Below, one piece after another: positions 1-12,157 of a DNA stretch of 64,000 nucleotides. The notes below the pieces were generated by a model. The model was not told the DNA's origin and ran no database searches. It saw only the letters and a list, made by a program, of their open reading frames with translations. The number at the start of each line of letters is the position of its first letter. Positions within the stretch are counted from its first letter, which is position 1. This DNA comes from Platynereis dumerilii. Its lineage: Eukaryota; Annelida; Polychaeta; Phyllodocida; Nereididae. The stretch lies in assembly GCA_026936325.1 (NCBI GenBank), contig JAPTHN010000004.1, positions 13,214,439 to 13,278,438 of the forward strand, given 5' to 3'. The translations under genes were made by a program, and so were the position numbers.

Positions 1-56
1 ATGTGTCCCGGTTCCCCCTAGTTTGGACCGGTAAACTATAAAACAGTGCTGCACTG

Positions 57-497
57 AATGACCTGGGAAAGCACAAAACAGATATCAGGCCAAGGTGAAT
101 AGAAGTTATAATGGATTACCATGCTCTGTGAACAAATTTGTTGCAAAGCACTGTGTGTTACTTACATAGATGTCCGCACCCAGGACAGTTTATGTTAAAT
201 GTTTAAAACTGTTTAAACTTATTAACTATTGGCACTACAAGGTGCTAATGCACTGTATATTGTCTCACGCACAACATATATGTGATATCGATTGCACATG
301 GGGACAGTCATTTTTACGACTCACATTTTGCTCTCTAGATGCAAAAGTGTAGGTGCAGTCTAGTTTATTATGCCGTGCATTTAAGCTCAAAAGCATGGGT
401 GATATTCATGCAAACTTCTGAGTTCTTCAGTGCTTTCTTCAGCATTGAGCAAAATTAGTAGACGTTAAAAGCATCCCAATGTGCCCCGGTTCCCCAT
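57..497. mobile_element. E element, 5'-truncated copy
   Basis: At about 53-57 the sequence jumps from the start of an F unit (GTGCTGCACTG) into the middle of E (AATGACCTGGGAAAGC) and then follows E to its right end at 497. A complete E right end also lies at 1-19, so this is a rearranged double unit. The identical chimeric junction recurs at about 7,448. Confidence 0.7.
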
Positions 498-1946
498 AGT
501 TTGGACCGGTAAACTATAAAACAGTGCTGCACTGCCCTATCGACTTACCTTGTTTGAGTTCACACTGGATGCATGCAATCATGATTTCCACTTTCTTGTC
601 AAGTAAGGTTCAATCACTCTAAGTAATATCACTGGTCCACTCTGCCTGCCTCTGGTCCACTGTACTGTATTACAGGCTGTTGAAAGTAGTTATATTTCCT
701 GAAGCGCAAATGTAAAATATTTAGACATGCAAAACATTGTGAGGATAAGCAACAACCAATATCTGACGTTGGATTTCAGTTTCAACCACAAGAGATTTGA
801 TCCACAAACAAAGACTTTGGTTTTTTATACTGCATATATGCCTGCAAGTTTACAACACAAAACACAATTTCTTCATAAACGCGTACTGAAATATTTCTAA
901 CTAATTGAAATTGAAGCTACAGATTCAAATAACGCAATTTCGAAAATGAGACTTCAGCTGGAAAATAATGCCTACAAATGTGTCACAGGGTGAAATTATG
1001 CCCACAAATTTAATGCTCCAGTGAAGCACCTGAATGGCTCCATAAGTGCACTTAATAAAAATCTTAAGGAGTGATATAACACTAATTCCAATAAACTGCT
1101 CAGTAACTTAAACTCATTTCGTAAGCAACCTATAATAAAATCATCCGGAGGGTTGAATTTTCTTCACTTTGCGATAACTGTGTGCCCAATTAAGATGTGT
1201 GGAGGCCCCTGTGCTGAGATGTTGTGAGGCCCCCGAAATCCGTCGCAATGGGACGATAATGTAACTTGAGGTGTGGAAATTGGACCCTGTCCTAACCAAT
1301 TGGTGTACACATGAAATTTTGCTAAATTGACAAAATGCTATGCAAAATGCATAAGTGTGCAAGCATAAGTTTATAGAGATGGGTAACAGCCAATCCCAAG
1401 ATCAGGTACAGGTTTGGTATAACATGAGGAGTACTGATATCATATTGCATTTCCAAACATAACTTCTTTTCAAGTCATAATATTTTGTTGATTTAAAATG
1501 TTACTTGAACCAAATATTATAGTGGTCATGGCTACATACACAGGTGAATTAATATAACCATTAAAATTGAAAAAAATGTACTTGAAACACTAAAATCTAG
1601 AATATTTCTACATGAAACGGCATAACAATTCTGTTTCCGGATTTCGCAGATGTAGTCTTTTAAAATTTAAGTGCTAAAAGTGTATTCATGCTACCTGGAT
1701 GGTTGCAGAATGTCTCCAATCTGATTCTTCAGTTAAGTCCATGGTTGCATGTTATGTAATATCAATCTCCTCCTTACGGTCAGTGCTAATCCAGACTGAA
1801 ACAGAAAATAAATGACAAATTCTCGTGTTTCGTGACATATCGAATATAAAATGACATAGTGAGCAGTAGAAATGACTAGGTATAGTTAGGCTACTAAGCA
1901 TAAAGATTATGCAATTCTTTGAATTCAATTTCTCAGACTTACTAGT
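498..1946. repeat. Long F unit, copy 1 (about 1.45 kb)
   Basis: It begins at the F start directly after an E right end and finishes at an AGTAGT site. It contains about 1.05 kb absent from short F units, including the stretch around 1,141-1,362. The same long form recurs about 7.65 kb downstream at 8,143-9,588 with high similarity by eye. Short units therefore look like internal deletions of this form, or this form carries an extra insert. Confidence 0.75.
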
Positions 1947-1949
1947 AGT
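1944..1949. other. AGTAGT site without E (possible excision footprint)
   Basis: The F-F junction reads ACTAGTAGTTGGGACC. Filled units have AGT on each side of E, so AGTAGT is what remains if E leaves and both target copies stay. The same arrangement is at 3,680, 5,845 and 9,586. Confidence 0.5.
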
Positions 1950-2325
1950 TGGGACCAGTAAACTATAAAACAGTGCTGCACTGCCCTATTGACTTACCTT
2001 GTTTGAGTTCACACCGCATGCATGCAATCATGATTTCCAATTTCGTGTCATATAAGGATCAATCGCTCTAGGTAATATCACTGGTACACTGTGCTTGTCT
2101 CTGGTCCACTGTACTGCATTGCCGGTTGTTGAAAGTGTTCACATGTCCTGAAACGCAGATGAAAAATATTGAGACAAGCAAAGCATTTATAGGCCAATTT
2201 CCTGACTTTCACATGTCGCAAGTGGTCGGGGTCAATTGAGCAGTAGAAATGATAAAGTATATGGTTAGGCTATCAAGGACGAAGATTATGCAATTCATTG
2301 AATTCGATTTCTCAGACTGACTAGT

Positions 2326-3280
2326 AGGGGGAACCGGGGCACATAGGGAGGCGGGGCACTGTGGGACGGTGGGGTATTCTTGGATCCTGGCAAGGTATAG
2401 TGCCATCATATCTTGTAGTTTCACATCCTGATGTTTCCATGGTTTTATAGACACATTACAGCCACATGCAGAAGTATGGTAAGCAAAGTATGTTTTCCTA
2501 CTATACTATACTACTAAAGTAAACATCGACAGGTTCAATTCAAACCATTCTGTAGACAAACCATGAACAATGAGGCTTTCTCAGTGCTTGTATGAATTTT
2601 ATATATCGTAATGAACAGTTATGAACTGCTATCTTGATAAACACACTCACTGGTGCCTGAGAAATTAGCATTTTGGTGTAAAAGTCATACCAGGGCTCAT
2701 TGGGACAGTGAATTCGGGGCACATTGGGATGAACTTAATATGGCAGAATTTAAGTGTCCAAGTCAACTGAATGACCTGGGAAAGCACAAAACAGATATCA
2801 GGCCACAGTGAATAGAAGTTATAGTGGATTACCATGGTCTGTGAACAAATTTGTTGCAAAGCACTGTGTGTTACTTATATAGATGTCCGCACCAGGACAG
2901 TTTTTGTTAAATGTTTAAAACTGTTTAAAGTTATTAACTATGGGCACTACAAGGTGCTAATGCACTGTATATTGTCTTACGAACTACTTATATGTGATAT
3001 CTATTGCACATCGAGTATCAAAATGATTTTTCATTTGATGTCCTAATGCGCCCCTGTTGATGTCCTAATGTGCCACGCCGGGGCACATTGGGACGGCCAT
3101 TTTTACAACTCACATTTTTCTCTAGCTGCAAAAGTGTAGGTGCAGTCTAGTTTATTATGCCATGCATTTAAGCTCAATAGTATTGGTGATATTTTCGCCA
3201 ACTTCGTAGTTCTTTAGTGCTTTCATCATTAGCAAAATTAGTAGACGTTAAAAGCGTCCCAATGTGCCCCGGTTCCCCCT
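2326..3280. mobile_element. E element, copy 1: TIR element, 955 bp, AGT-flanked
   Basis: The ends are inverted repeats: AGGGGGAACCGGGGCACAT at the left, and its complement ending CCGGTTCCCCCT at the right. The element is flanked by AGT on both sides (2323-2325 and 3281-3283), which fits a 3-bp target duplication. The interior repeats the terminal word GGGGCACATTGGGAC in both orientations, as in transposase-binding subterminal repeats. No transposase frame is visible, so it is a non-autonomous element. The superfamily is unresolved; 3-bp duplications occur in PIF/Harbinger, CACTA and others. Confidence 0.75.
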
Positions 3281-3679
3281 AGTTTGGACCGGTAAACTAT
3301 AAAACAGTGCTGCACTGCCCTATTGACTTACCTTGTTTGAGTTCAAACTGGATGCATGCAATCATGATTTCCAATTTCTTGTCATATATAAGGATCAATC
3401 GCTCTAGGTAATATCACTGGTCCACTCTGCCTGCCTCTGTTCCACTGTACTGTATTACAGGCTGCTGAAAGTAGTTATATTTCCTGAGATGCAGATGTTT
3501 AATATTTAGACATGCAAATCATTGTGAGGATAAGCACCAACGAATATCTGACAAATTCTCGTATTTCATGACAAATCGAATATAGGATGACATATTGAGC
3601 TGTAGAAATGACAAAGTATGGTTAGGCTATTAAGCACAAAGATTATGCAATTCCTTGATTTAGATTTCTCAGACTTACT

Positions 3680-3685
3680 AGTAGT
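3680..3685. other. AGTAGT site without E
   Basis: Second F-F junction with a doubled AGT and no element; the flanks match filled sites except for a few substitutions. Confidence 0.5.
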
Positions 3686-4483
3686 TTGGACCAGTAATCT
3701 ATAAAACAGTGCTGCACTGCCCTATTGACTTACCTTGTTTGAGTTCACACTGATGCATGCAATCATGATTTCCAATTTCTTGTCATATAAGGATCAATCG
3801 CTCTAGGTAATATCACTGGTCCATTGTGCCTGCCTCTGGTCCACTGTACTGCATTGCAGGCTGTTGAAAGTGTTCACCTATCCTGAAACACAGATGAAAA
3901 ACATTGAGACAAGCAAAGCATTGTTACCAATACGCCAATTTCCAACTTTCACTTGTCGCAAGTGGTCCGGGTCAATTGAGCAGTAGAAATGACAAATAGG
4001 CAATTTGATGTTTTTCACATGTTTCAGGTTGTCCTGGTCAATTGAACAGCAGAAATGGCAAAAGCTGGTTTGGTCCATCAAGCAGTAAAGTCTATGCAAT
4101 TCATTGAATGCTATTTCATCAACTAAACAGTACTACTCTGCCCAATTGACTTACCTTAATTGAGTTCACACATTGATTCATGAAGTCATGATTTCCAATT
4201 TCTTGTCATATAAGGTTCAATAGCTCTAGATAATATCACTGCTCCACTGTGCCTGCCTTAGGTCCACTATACTGCATTGCAGGCTGTTGAAAGTGTTCAC
4301 ATGTCCTGAAACGCAGATGAAAAATATTGAGACAAGCAAAGCATTTATAGGCCAATTTCCTGACTTTCACATGTCGCAAGTGGTCCGGGTCAATTGAGCA
4401 GTAGAAATGATGAAGTATATGGTTAGGCTATCAAGCACAAACATTATGCAATTCATTGAATTCGATTTCTCAGACTGACTAGT

Positions 4484-5447
4484 AGGGGGAACCGGGGCAC
4501 ATAGGGACGCGGGGCACTGTGGGACGGTGGGGTATTCTTGGATCCTGGCAAGGTATAGGGCCATCATATCTTGTAGTTTCACGTCCTGATTTTTCCATGG
4601 TTTTATAGACACATTACAGCCACATGCAGAAGTATGGCAAGCAAAGTTTGTTTTCCTACTATATATATACTATACAACTAAAGTAAACATCGACAGGTTC
4701 AATTCAAACCATTCTGTAGACAAACCATGAACAATGAGGCTTTCTCAGTGCTTGTATGAATTTTATATATCGTAACGAACAGTTATGAACTGCTATCATG
4801 ATAAACACACTCACTGGTGCCTGAGAAATTAGCATTTTGATGTAAAAGTCATACCAGGGCTCATTGGGACAGTGAATTCGGGGCACATTGGGACGCACTT
4901 AATATGGTAGAATTTAAGTGTCCAAGTCAACTGAATGAGCTGGGACATCACACAACAGGTATTCAGGCCACAGTGAATAGAAGTATAATGGATTACCATG
5001 CTCTGTGAACAAATTTGTCACGAAGCACTGTGTGTTACTTACATAGATGTCCGCACCCAGGACAGTTTATGTTAAGTGTTTAAAACTGTTTAAACTTATT
5101 AACTATTGGCACTACAAGGTGCTAATGCACTGTAAATTGTCTTACGCACTACTTATATGTGATATCTATTGCACATCGAGTATCAAAATGATTTTTCATT
5201 TGATGTCCTAATGCGCCCCGGCTGATGTCCTAATGTGCCACGCCGGGGCACATTTGGACGGCCATTTTTACAACTCACATTTTTCTCTCTAGCTGCAAAA
5301 GTGTAGGTGCAGTCTAGTTTATTATGCCATGCATTTAAGCTCAATCGTATTGGTGATATTTTCACCAACTTCTGAGTTCTTTAGTGCTTTCAGCATTAGC
5401 AAAATTAGTAGACGTTAAAAGCGTCCCAATGTGCCCCGGTTCCCCCT
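4484..5447. mobile_element. E element, copy 2 (964 bp)
   Basis: It has the same terminal inverted repeats, AGT flanks and subterminal GGGGCACATTGGGAC words as the copy at 2,326, at the same position inside an F unit. Similarity is high throughout, including the interior. It may have been multiplied as part of the array rather than by separate insertion. Confidence 0.75.
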
Positions 5448-5844
5448 AGTTTGGACCATTAAACTATAAAACAGTGCTGCACTGCCCCATTGACTTACCT
5501 TGTTTGAGTTCACACTGGATGCATGCAATCATGATTTAAAATTTCTTGTCATATAAGGATCAATCGCTCTAGTTATTATCACTGGTACACTCTGCCTGCC
5601 TCTGGTCCACTGTACTGTATTACAGGCTGCTGAAAGTAGTTATATTTCCTGAGATGCAGATGTAAAATATTTAGACATGCAAATCATTGTGAGGATAAGC
5701 AACAACGAATATCTGACAAATTCTCGTATTTCATGACAAATCGAATATAGGATGACATATTGAGCTGTAGAAATGACAAAGAATGGTTAGGCTATTAAGC
5801 ACAAAGATTATGCAATTCCTTGAATTAGATTTCTCAGACTTACT

Positions 5845-5850
5845 AGTAGT
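5845..5850. other. AGTAGT site without E
   Basis: Third F-F junction with a doubled AGT and no element. Confidence 0.5.
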
Positions 5851-6548
5851 TTGGACCAGTAATCTATAAAACAGTGCTGCACTGGTCCATTGTGCCTGTC
5901 TCTGGTCCACTGTACTGCATTGCAGGCTGTTGAAAGTGTTCACATATCCTGAAACACAGATGAAAAACACTGAGACAAGCAAAGCATTGTTACCAATACG
6001 CCAATTTCCAACTTTCACTTGTCGCAAGTGGTCCGGGTCAATTGAGCAGTAGAAATGACAAATAGGCAATTTGATGTTTTTTCACATGTTTCAGGTTGTC
6101 CTGGTCAATTGAACAGCAGAAATGGCAAAAGCTGGTTTGGTCCATCAAGCAGTAAAGTCTATGCAATTCATTGAATGCTATTTCATCAACTAAACAGTAC
6201 TAATCTGCCCAATTGACTTACCTTAATTGAGTTCACACATTGATTCATGAAGTCATGATTTCCAATTTCTTGTCATATAAGGTTCAATAGCTCTAGATAA
6301 TATCACTGCTCCACTGTGCCTGCCTTAGGTCCACTATACTGCATTGCAGGCTGTTGAAAGTGTTCACATGTCCTGAAACGCAGATGAAAAATATTGAGAC
6401 AAGCAAAGCATTTATAGGCCAATTTCCTGACTTTCACATGTCGTAAGTGGTCCGGGTCAATTGAGCAGTAGAAATGACAAAGTATGGTTAGGCTATCAAG
6501 CACAAAAATTATGCAATTCATTGAATTCGATTTCTCAGACTGACTAGT

Positions 6549-7411
6549 AGGGGGAACCGGGGCACATTGGGATGCAGGGCACTGTGGGACTGTGGGGTAT
6601 TCTTGGATCCTGGCAAGGTATATGATATGGTAGTGCCATCATATCTTGTAGTTTCACGTCCTGATTTTTCCATGGTTTTATAGACACATCACAGCCACAT
6701 GCAGAAGCATGCCAGGCAAAACTTTGTTTTCCTACTATACTACTAAAGTAAACATGGACAGGTTCAATTCAAACCATTCTGTAGACAAACCATAATTAAT
6801 GAGGATTTCTCAGTGCTTGTATGAATTTTATATATCGTAACGAACAGTTATGAACTGCTATCATGATAAACACACTCACTGGTGCCTGAGAAATTAGCAT
6901 TTTGGTGTAAAAGTCATATCGGGGCTCATTGGGACAGTGAATTCGGGGCACATCGGGACGCACTTAATATGGCAGAATTTAAGTGTCCAAGTCAACTGAA
7001 TGAGCTGGGACAGCACAAAACAAGTATTCAGGCCACAGTGAATATAAGTTATAGTGGATTACCATGCTCTGTGAACAAATTTGTCGCAAAGCCCTGTGTG
7101 TTACTTACGCACTACTTATATGTGATATCTATTGCACATGGAGTATCAAAATGATTTTTTATTTGATGTCCTAATGCGCCCCGGCTGATGTCCCAATGTG
7201 CCACGCCGGGGCACATTGCGACAGTCATTTTTACGACTCACATTTTGCTCTCTAGCTGCAAAATTGCAGGTGCAGTCTAGTTTATTATGCCGTGCATTTA
7301 ATCTGAATAGTAATGGTGATATTCATACAAACTTCTGAGTTCTTCAGTGCTTTCGGCATTGAGCAAAATTAGTAGACGTTAAAAGCATCCCAATGTGTCC
7401 CGGTTCCCCCT
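6549..7411. mobile_element. E element, copy 3 (863 bp, internally shortened)
   Basis: Both ends are present (AGGGGGAACCGGGG at the left, CCCGGTTCCCCCT at the right). The copy is about 100 bp shorter than copies 1 and 2 because part of the right-central region near 7,100 is missing. It is flanked by AGT on each side. Confidence 0.7.
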
Positions 7412-7446
7412 AGTTTGGACCGGTAAACTATAAAACAGTGCTGCAC

Positions 7447-8142
7447 TGAATGACCTGGGAAAGCACAGGCCACAGTGAATAGAAGTTATAGTGGATTACC
7501 ATGCTCTGTGAACAAATTTGTCGCAATGAGGATTTCTCAGTGCTTGTATGAATTTTATATATCGTAACGAACAGTTATGAACTGCTATCATGATAAACAC
7601 ACTCACTGGTGCCTGAGAAATTAGCATTTTGGTGTAAAAGTCATATCGGGGCTCATTGGGACAGTGAATTCGAGGCACATTGGGACGCACTTAATATATT
7701 CAACTGAATGACCTGGGACATCACACAACAGGTATTCAGGCACAGTGAATAGAAGTATAGTGGATTGCCATGCTCTGTGAACAATTTGTCGCAAAGCATT
7801 GTGTGTTACTTACATAGATGTCTGCACCCAGGACAGTTTATGTTTAATGTTTAAAACTGTTTAAACTTATTAACTATTGGCACTACAAGGTGCTAATGCA
7901 CTGTATATTGTCTTATGCACTACTTATATGTGATATCGATTGCACATGGGGACAGTCATTTTTACGACTCACATTTTGCTCTCTAGCTGCAAAAGTGTAG
8001 GTGCAGTCTAGTTTATTATGCCGTGCATTTAAGCTCAATAGTATTGGTGATATTCATGCAAACTTCTGAGTTCTTCAGTGCTTTCAGCATTGAGCGAAAT
8101 TAGTTGACGTTAAAAGCATCCCAATGTGCCCCGGTTCCCCCT
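7447..8142. mobile_element. E element, truncated and rearranged copy
   Basis: It starts with the same F-to-E chimeric junction (GCACTG then AATGACCTGGG) as near position 53. It then repeats interior E segments out of order: the ATGAGGATTTCTCAGTGC segment follows rather than precedes the GTGAACAAATTTGTCGC segment. It ends at a normal E right end at 8,142. Confidence 0.65.
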
Positions 8143-9588
8143 AGTTTTGACAGGTAAACTATAAAACAGTGCTGCACTGCCCTATCGACTTACCTTGTTT
8201 GAGTTCACACTGGATGAATGCAATCGTGATTTCCAATTTCTTGTCATATACGGTTCAATCGCTCTAGGTAACATCACTGGTCCACTGTGCCTGCCTCTGG
8301 TCCACTGTACTGTATTACAGGCTGTTGAAAGGAGTTATATTTCCTGAAACGCAGATGTAAAATATTTAGACATGCAAAACATTATGAGAATAAGCGACAA
8401 CCAATATCTGACGTTGGATTTCAGTTTCAACCACAAGAGATTTGATCCACAAACAGAGACTTTGGTTTTTGATACTGCATTACATGCCTGCAAGTTTACA
8501 ACACAAAACACAATTTATTCATAAACACGTACTGAAATGTTTCTAGCTAATTGAAATTGAAGCTACAGATTCAAATAACGCAATTCCGAAAATGAGACTT
8601 CAGCTGGAAAATTATGCCTACAATGGTTCACAGGGTGAAATTATGCCCACAAATTTAATGCTCTAGTGAAGCACCTGAATGGCTCCATAAGTGCACTTAA
8701 TAAAAATCTTAAGGAGTGATATAGCACCAATTCCAATAAAATGCTAAGTGACTTAAACTCATTTCGTAAGCAACCATTAATAAAATCATCCAGAGGGGGG
8801 AATTTTCTTCACTTTGCGATAACTGTGTGCCCAATTTTGATGGGTGGAGGCCCCTGTGCTGAGATGTTGTGATGCCCCCGAAATCTGTCGCAATGGGACG
8901 ATAATGTAACTTGAGGTTTGGAAATTGGACCCTGTCCTAACCAATTGGTGGACACATGAAATTTTGCTAAATTGACAAAATGCTATGTAAAATGCATAAG
9001 TGTGCAAGCATAAGTTTATAGAGATGGGTAACGGCCAATCCCAAGATCAGGCACAGGTTTGGTGTAACATGAGGAGTACTGATATCATATTGCATTTCCA
9101 AACATAACTTCTTTTCAATTCATAATATTTTGTTGATTTAAAAAGTTACTTGAACCAAAAATTATAGTGGTCATGGCTACATACACAGGTGAATTAATAA
9201 AACCATTAAAATTGAAGAAAATGTACTTGAAACACTAAAATCTATAATATTTCTACATGAAACGGCTTAACATTTCTGATTCCGGATTGCAGATGTAGTC
9301 TTAAAATTTAAGTGCTAAAAGTGTATTCATGCTACCTGGATGGTTGCAGAATGTCTCCAATCTGATTCTTCAGTTAAGTCCATGGTTGCATGTTATATAA
9401 TATCAATCCCCTCCTTACGGTCAGTGTTAATCCAGACTGAAACAGAAAATAAATGACAAATTCTCGTATTTCGTGACATATCGAATATAGGATGACATAT
9501 TGAGCAGTGGAAATGACAAAGTATGGTTAGGCTATTAAGCACAAAGATTAATGCAATTCCTTGAATTAGATTTCTCAGACTTACTAGT
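8143..9588. repeat. Long F unit, copy 2 (about 1.45 kb)
   Basis: This is a full-length partner of the unit at 498-1,946, with only scattered substitutions and small indels. Like copy 1 it follows a truncated E element and ends at an AGTAGT site without an element. The two long units and their identical left context imply that a block of several kilobases was duplicated as a whole. Confidence 0.75.
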
Positions 9589-9591
9589 AGT
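9586..9591. other. AGTAGT site without E
   Basis: Fourth F-F junction with a doubled AGT and no element, at the end of the second long F unit. Confidence 0.5.
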
Positions 9592-10150
9592 TTGGACCAG
9601 TAAACTATAAAACAGTGCTGCACTGCCCTATTGACTTACCTTGTTTGAGTTCACACTGGATGCATGCAATCATGATTTAAAATTTCTTGTCATATAAGGA
9701 TCAATCGCTCTAGGTAATATCACTGGTCCACTGTACCTGCCTCTGGTCCACTGTACTGCATTGCAGGCTGTTGAAACTGTTCACATGTCCTGAAACGCAG
9801 ATGAAAAATATTGAGATATTCAAAACATTTTGACCAAAACCTGTGAGGATAAGCAGCAATAAATATCTGACATTGAATTTCAGTTTCAAACACAATAGGT
9901 TAAATCACAAACAGAAATCTTGGTTTTTTTTATATTGGATATGCCGGAAAGTTTACAACACAAAACAAAATTTCTTCATAAATGCATACTGAATATTTGT
10001 AGCTGATTGTAAATGAAGTTATTGATTCAATTAATGCAATGCCGAAAATGATACTTCTGTTGGAAAATTATACTCACAAATGTGTCAGTGTGAAATTAAG
10101 CCCACAAATGCTCTTGTGCAGTGCATGAATGGCTTCATAAGTGTACATTA

Positions 10151-11220
10151 CTGGGGGAGGGGCAGAACTGTCACTATTTTTACAATGAAAAATAAGAATT
10201 TTATATGTTAGAGGTCGTCTGTCCCGATATTAGGCAGGTTTTGTCTTGATCCGCCCTGAAAAAATCTTATTTGGCTTAAAGATAGGGCATTTTGCTCCAC
10301 CCCACATGAGATTTGCATGTGATCAAAACAGTAAAACTCTGTTTGGCAAATCTCCGCAAATCATCAATTCCACCAATACATCAATTTCATGATTCTCACA
10401 CGACAGACGTCACAAGTAGTCCTGGTCAATTGAACAGTAGAAATGACAAAGCATAGCTAGGGCCATCAAGCACTAAGTTTATGAAACTCATTTAAAACTT
10501 AAGTCACCTTTACCAGATTTTTAAAAGTAAGTCACAAGTGTCAAAAGCATGTGTAGTTCATTGCGAGAATATAATTTCAAAATTTTAGTTTTCGTCACCA
10601 AAGTTTGTTCCAAGGGTTTTCCTCAACGTCAGACCCATATTTACGGGGCAATGACTGCGGAATTTCCAAAAATTTGAAATATATCTTTTACTTGTTCAAT
10701 TTAGATCTGACCTTTTTTTAACATTGTTTAAATTCGATGTGGTAATTTAGTTTATCTTAGCAGGTGTGCCATATAACAACTCTAACAGGTCAAGAACATT
10801 AAAGTAACTGAAATTTATGCTGGTCAACTTTGATGTGTATATATTTGTACCACTCAACAGTGAAAATTAGCATTATGTACACCGTTGTTGTACATATAGT
10901 CATTTCCAATGGTTTGGTGCTTCGTTCATTGACACTAGAGCACTGCAGCATGGGATGTGACATCACAATGGTGATGTCATTCAACCTCTCTTTCACATCA
11001 TAGTAACAGTTGTTTCTTTTTTGTGGTAAAGATTTGTATCACTAAAAAGGAGGGGGGGGTGGGTGCTGATGGTAGTTACTGACACAACCACTATAACAAT
11101 TCATTTCTTGAAAATTAATTTTTTTGTAAAAGTGAAATCTCTGAAATAAGACATTTTTACACAATTTGGCTCGTAATTTTCATAATTTTCCTTTGATAAT
11201 AGGGGGTTTCATGGTACAAA
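10151..11220. other. Non-coding stretch with an F remnant
   Basis: No gene-like frame is visible. About 10,395-10,500 (GTCACAAGTAGTCCTGGTCA and following) matches the 3' part of F units, so the array once reached further right. A short G run (about 11,047-11,060) is present. I see nothing else. Confidence 0.6.
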
Positions 11221-11365
11221 ACAGTTGTATAATGGGTAAATTGTGGTACATGAGATATATACACCCTTGAATGTCATGTACAACTCGGCGTTACAGCCTC
11301 ATTGTACATTGACATTCTCGGGTGTACATATCTTCATGTTCCACATTCACCCATTAGACAACTGT
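11221..11365. mobile_element. Foldback (long inverted repeat) MITE, about 145 bp
   Basis: The arms at 11,221-11,281 (ACAGTTGTATAATGGGT...) and 11,304-11,365 (...ACCCATTAGACAACTGT) are inverted copies with a few mismatches, separated by a loop of about 22 bp. Almost the whole element is stem, typical of a small foldback MITE. I could not fix a target duplication. Confidence 0.65.
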
Positions 11366-11730
11366 AATATATACAAAATCAAGACTTATCCTTTACATTT
11401 TTAAATTTGCTTTCTTCTGAGACACTATTTTTGCATTTTTACATTTTGCCAAAAGACAAACCATAATCAACAGGTTGCATGTTTACCATTTGGAGAATGA
11501 TGGTCATTCTAATCCCAGAAGTCCATCATAAAGTTTTTCAGGGGCGTCAGTTTCATTTTAAGAAGATGTCAGGAAAAATATTATAATTTCTTTTTGATTC
11601 AGAAACATGTATACTTTGACCAAAAAGTGATGGGGCATTTTTTGCCCCACCAGCCCCACCTACACTGACACCACTGAGGTTTTTAAATCAATGGATTTAG
11701 ATTCCTGAAAATCACTTCCTTCCCTATTGT
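11366..11730. other. Non-coding stretch, nothing recognised
   Basis: A+T-rich sequence with no frame, repeat or inverted pair that I could support. Confidence 0.5.
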
Positions 11731-11739
11731 ACAATGTAC

Positions 11740-12148
11740 TGGGGCTATCACGATTACAGAATTTAGAAATCGATTAATCTATAGCCAAAAATGGAATCAA
11801 AATCAATTAATCGCCATTTATATAGTAAGGTAACATGCCTAGTCTCCTTCACATATGACAACCTTGTGGAGAAGACAATAGCCTCAAATTTGACAATGAA
11901 ACACCAATTGCTATGAAGACTTCACACTTCAATGACTTCATTCTATGTAATCAGCTTCAATCATGTTAAACCAATCCAATTGACAAATTCAGTTGCAATT
12001 CACTCTTAATACCAAGGATTTGGAGTTATAAACAGTGTCTTCCAGGTACAAAATACACAAATAACAGATTAATCGATTTTGCAAACTGGAATTGATTTTT
12101 GACCAAAATCTAGTTGGCGGCGATTAATAGTCTAAACGTGAGAGCCCT
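11740..12148. mobile_element. hAT-like non-autonomous element, about 409 bp
   Basis: The ends are inverted: GGGGCTATCACGATTA at the left, and AGTCTAAACGTGAGAGCCCT at the right. Subterminal ATCGATTAATC words lie in both halves. The flanks ACAATGTAC at 11,731-11,739 and 12,149-12,157 are identical and give the 8-9 bp target duplication expected of hAT elements. No transposase frame is present. Confidence 0.75.
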
Positions 12149-12157
12149 ACAATGTAC

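Larger units (their letters stand above)
1..10150. repeat. Complex tandem array of F units carrying inserted E elements
   Basis: The same block recurs about ten times. Each copy begins AGTTTGGACCRGTAAACTAT and ends TTCTCAGACT(K)ACTAGT. Short copies are about 0.38-0.41 kb (for example 1947-2325 and 3281-3682) and two long copies are about 1.45 kb. A given internal motif (AATTTCCTGACTTTCACATG) lies at 2196, 4354 and 6421, so the compound period (F plus E) is about 2.1 kb. The array runs off the left edge of the window and fades into a diverged copy between about 9,850 and 10,150. No convincing reading frame persists across copies, so I treat it as non-coding satellite-like or segmental repeat DNA. 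Confidence 0.85.

Noticed and set aside
1141-1362. 73-codon minus-strand frame, repeated at 8,786-9,007
   Set aside because: It is duplicated only because the long F unit is duplicated; there is no domain and the changes are not concentrated at third positions by eye.
2209-2454. 81-codon minus-strand frame, repeated at 4,367-4,612
   Set aside because: It spans the border between an F unit and element E, so it is a by-product of the array.
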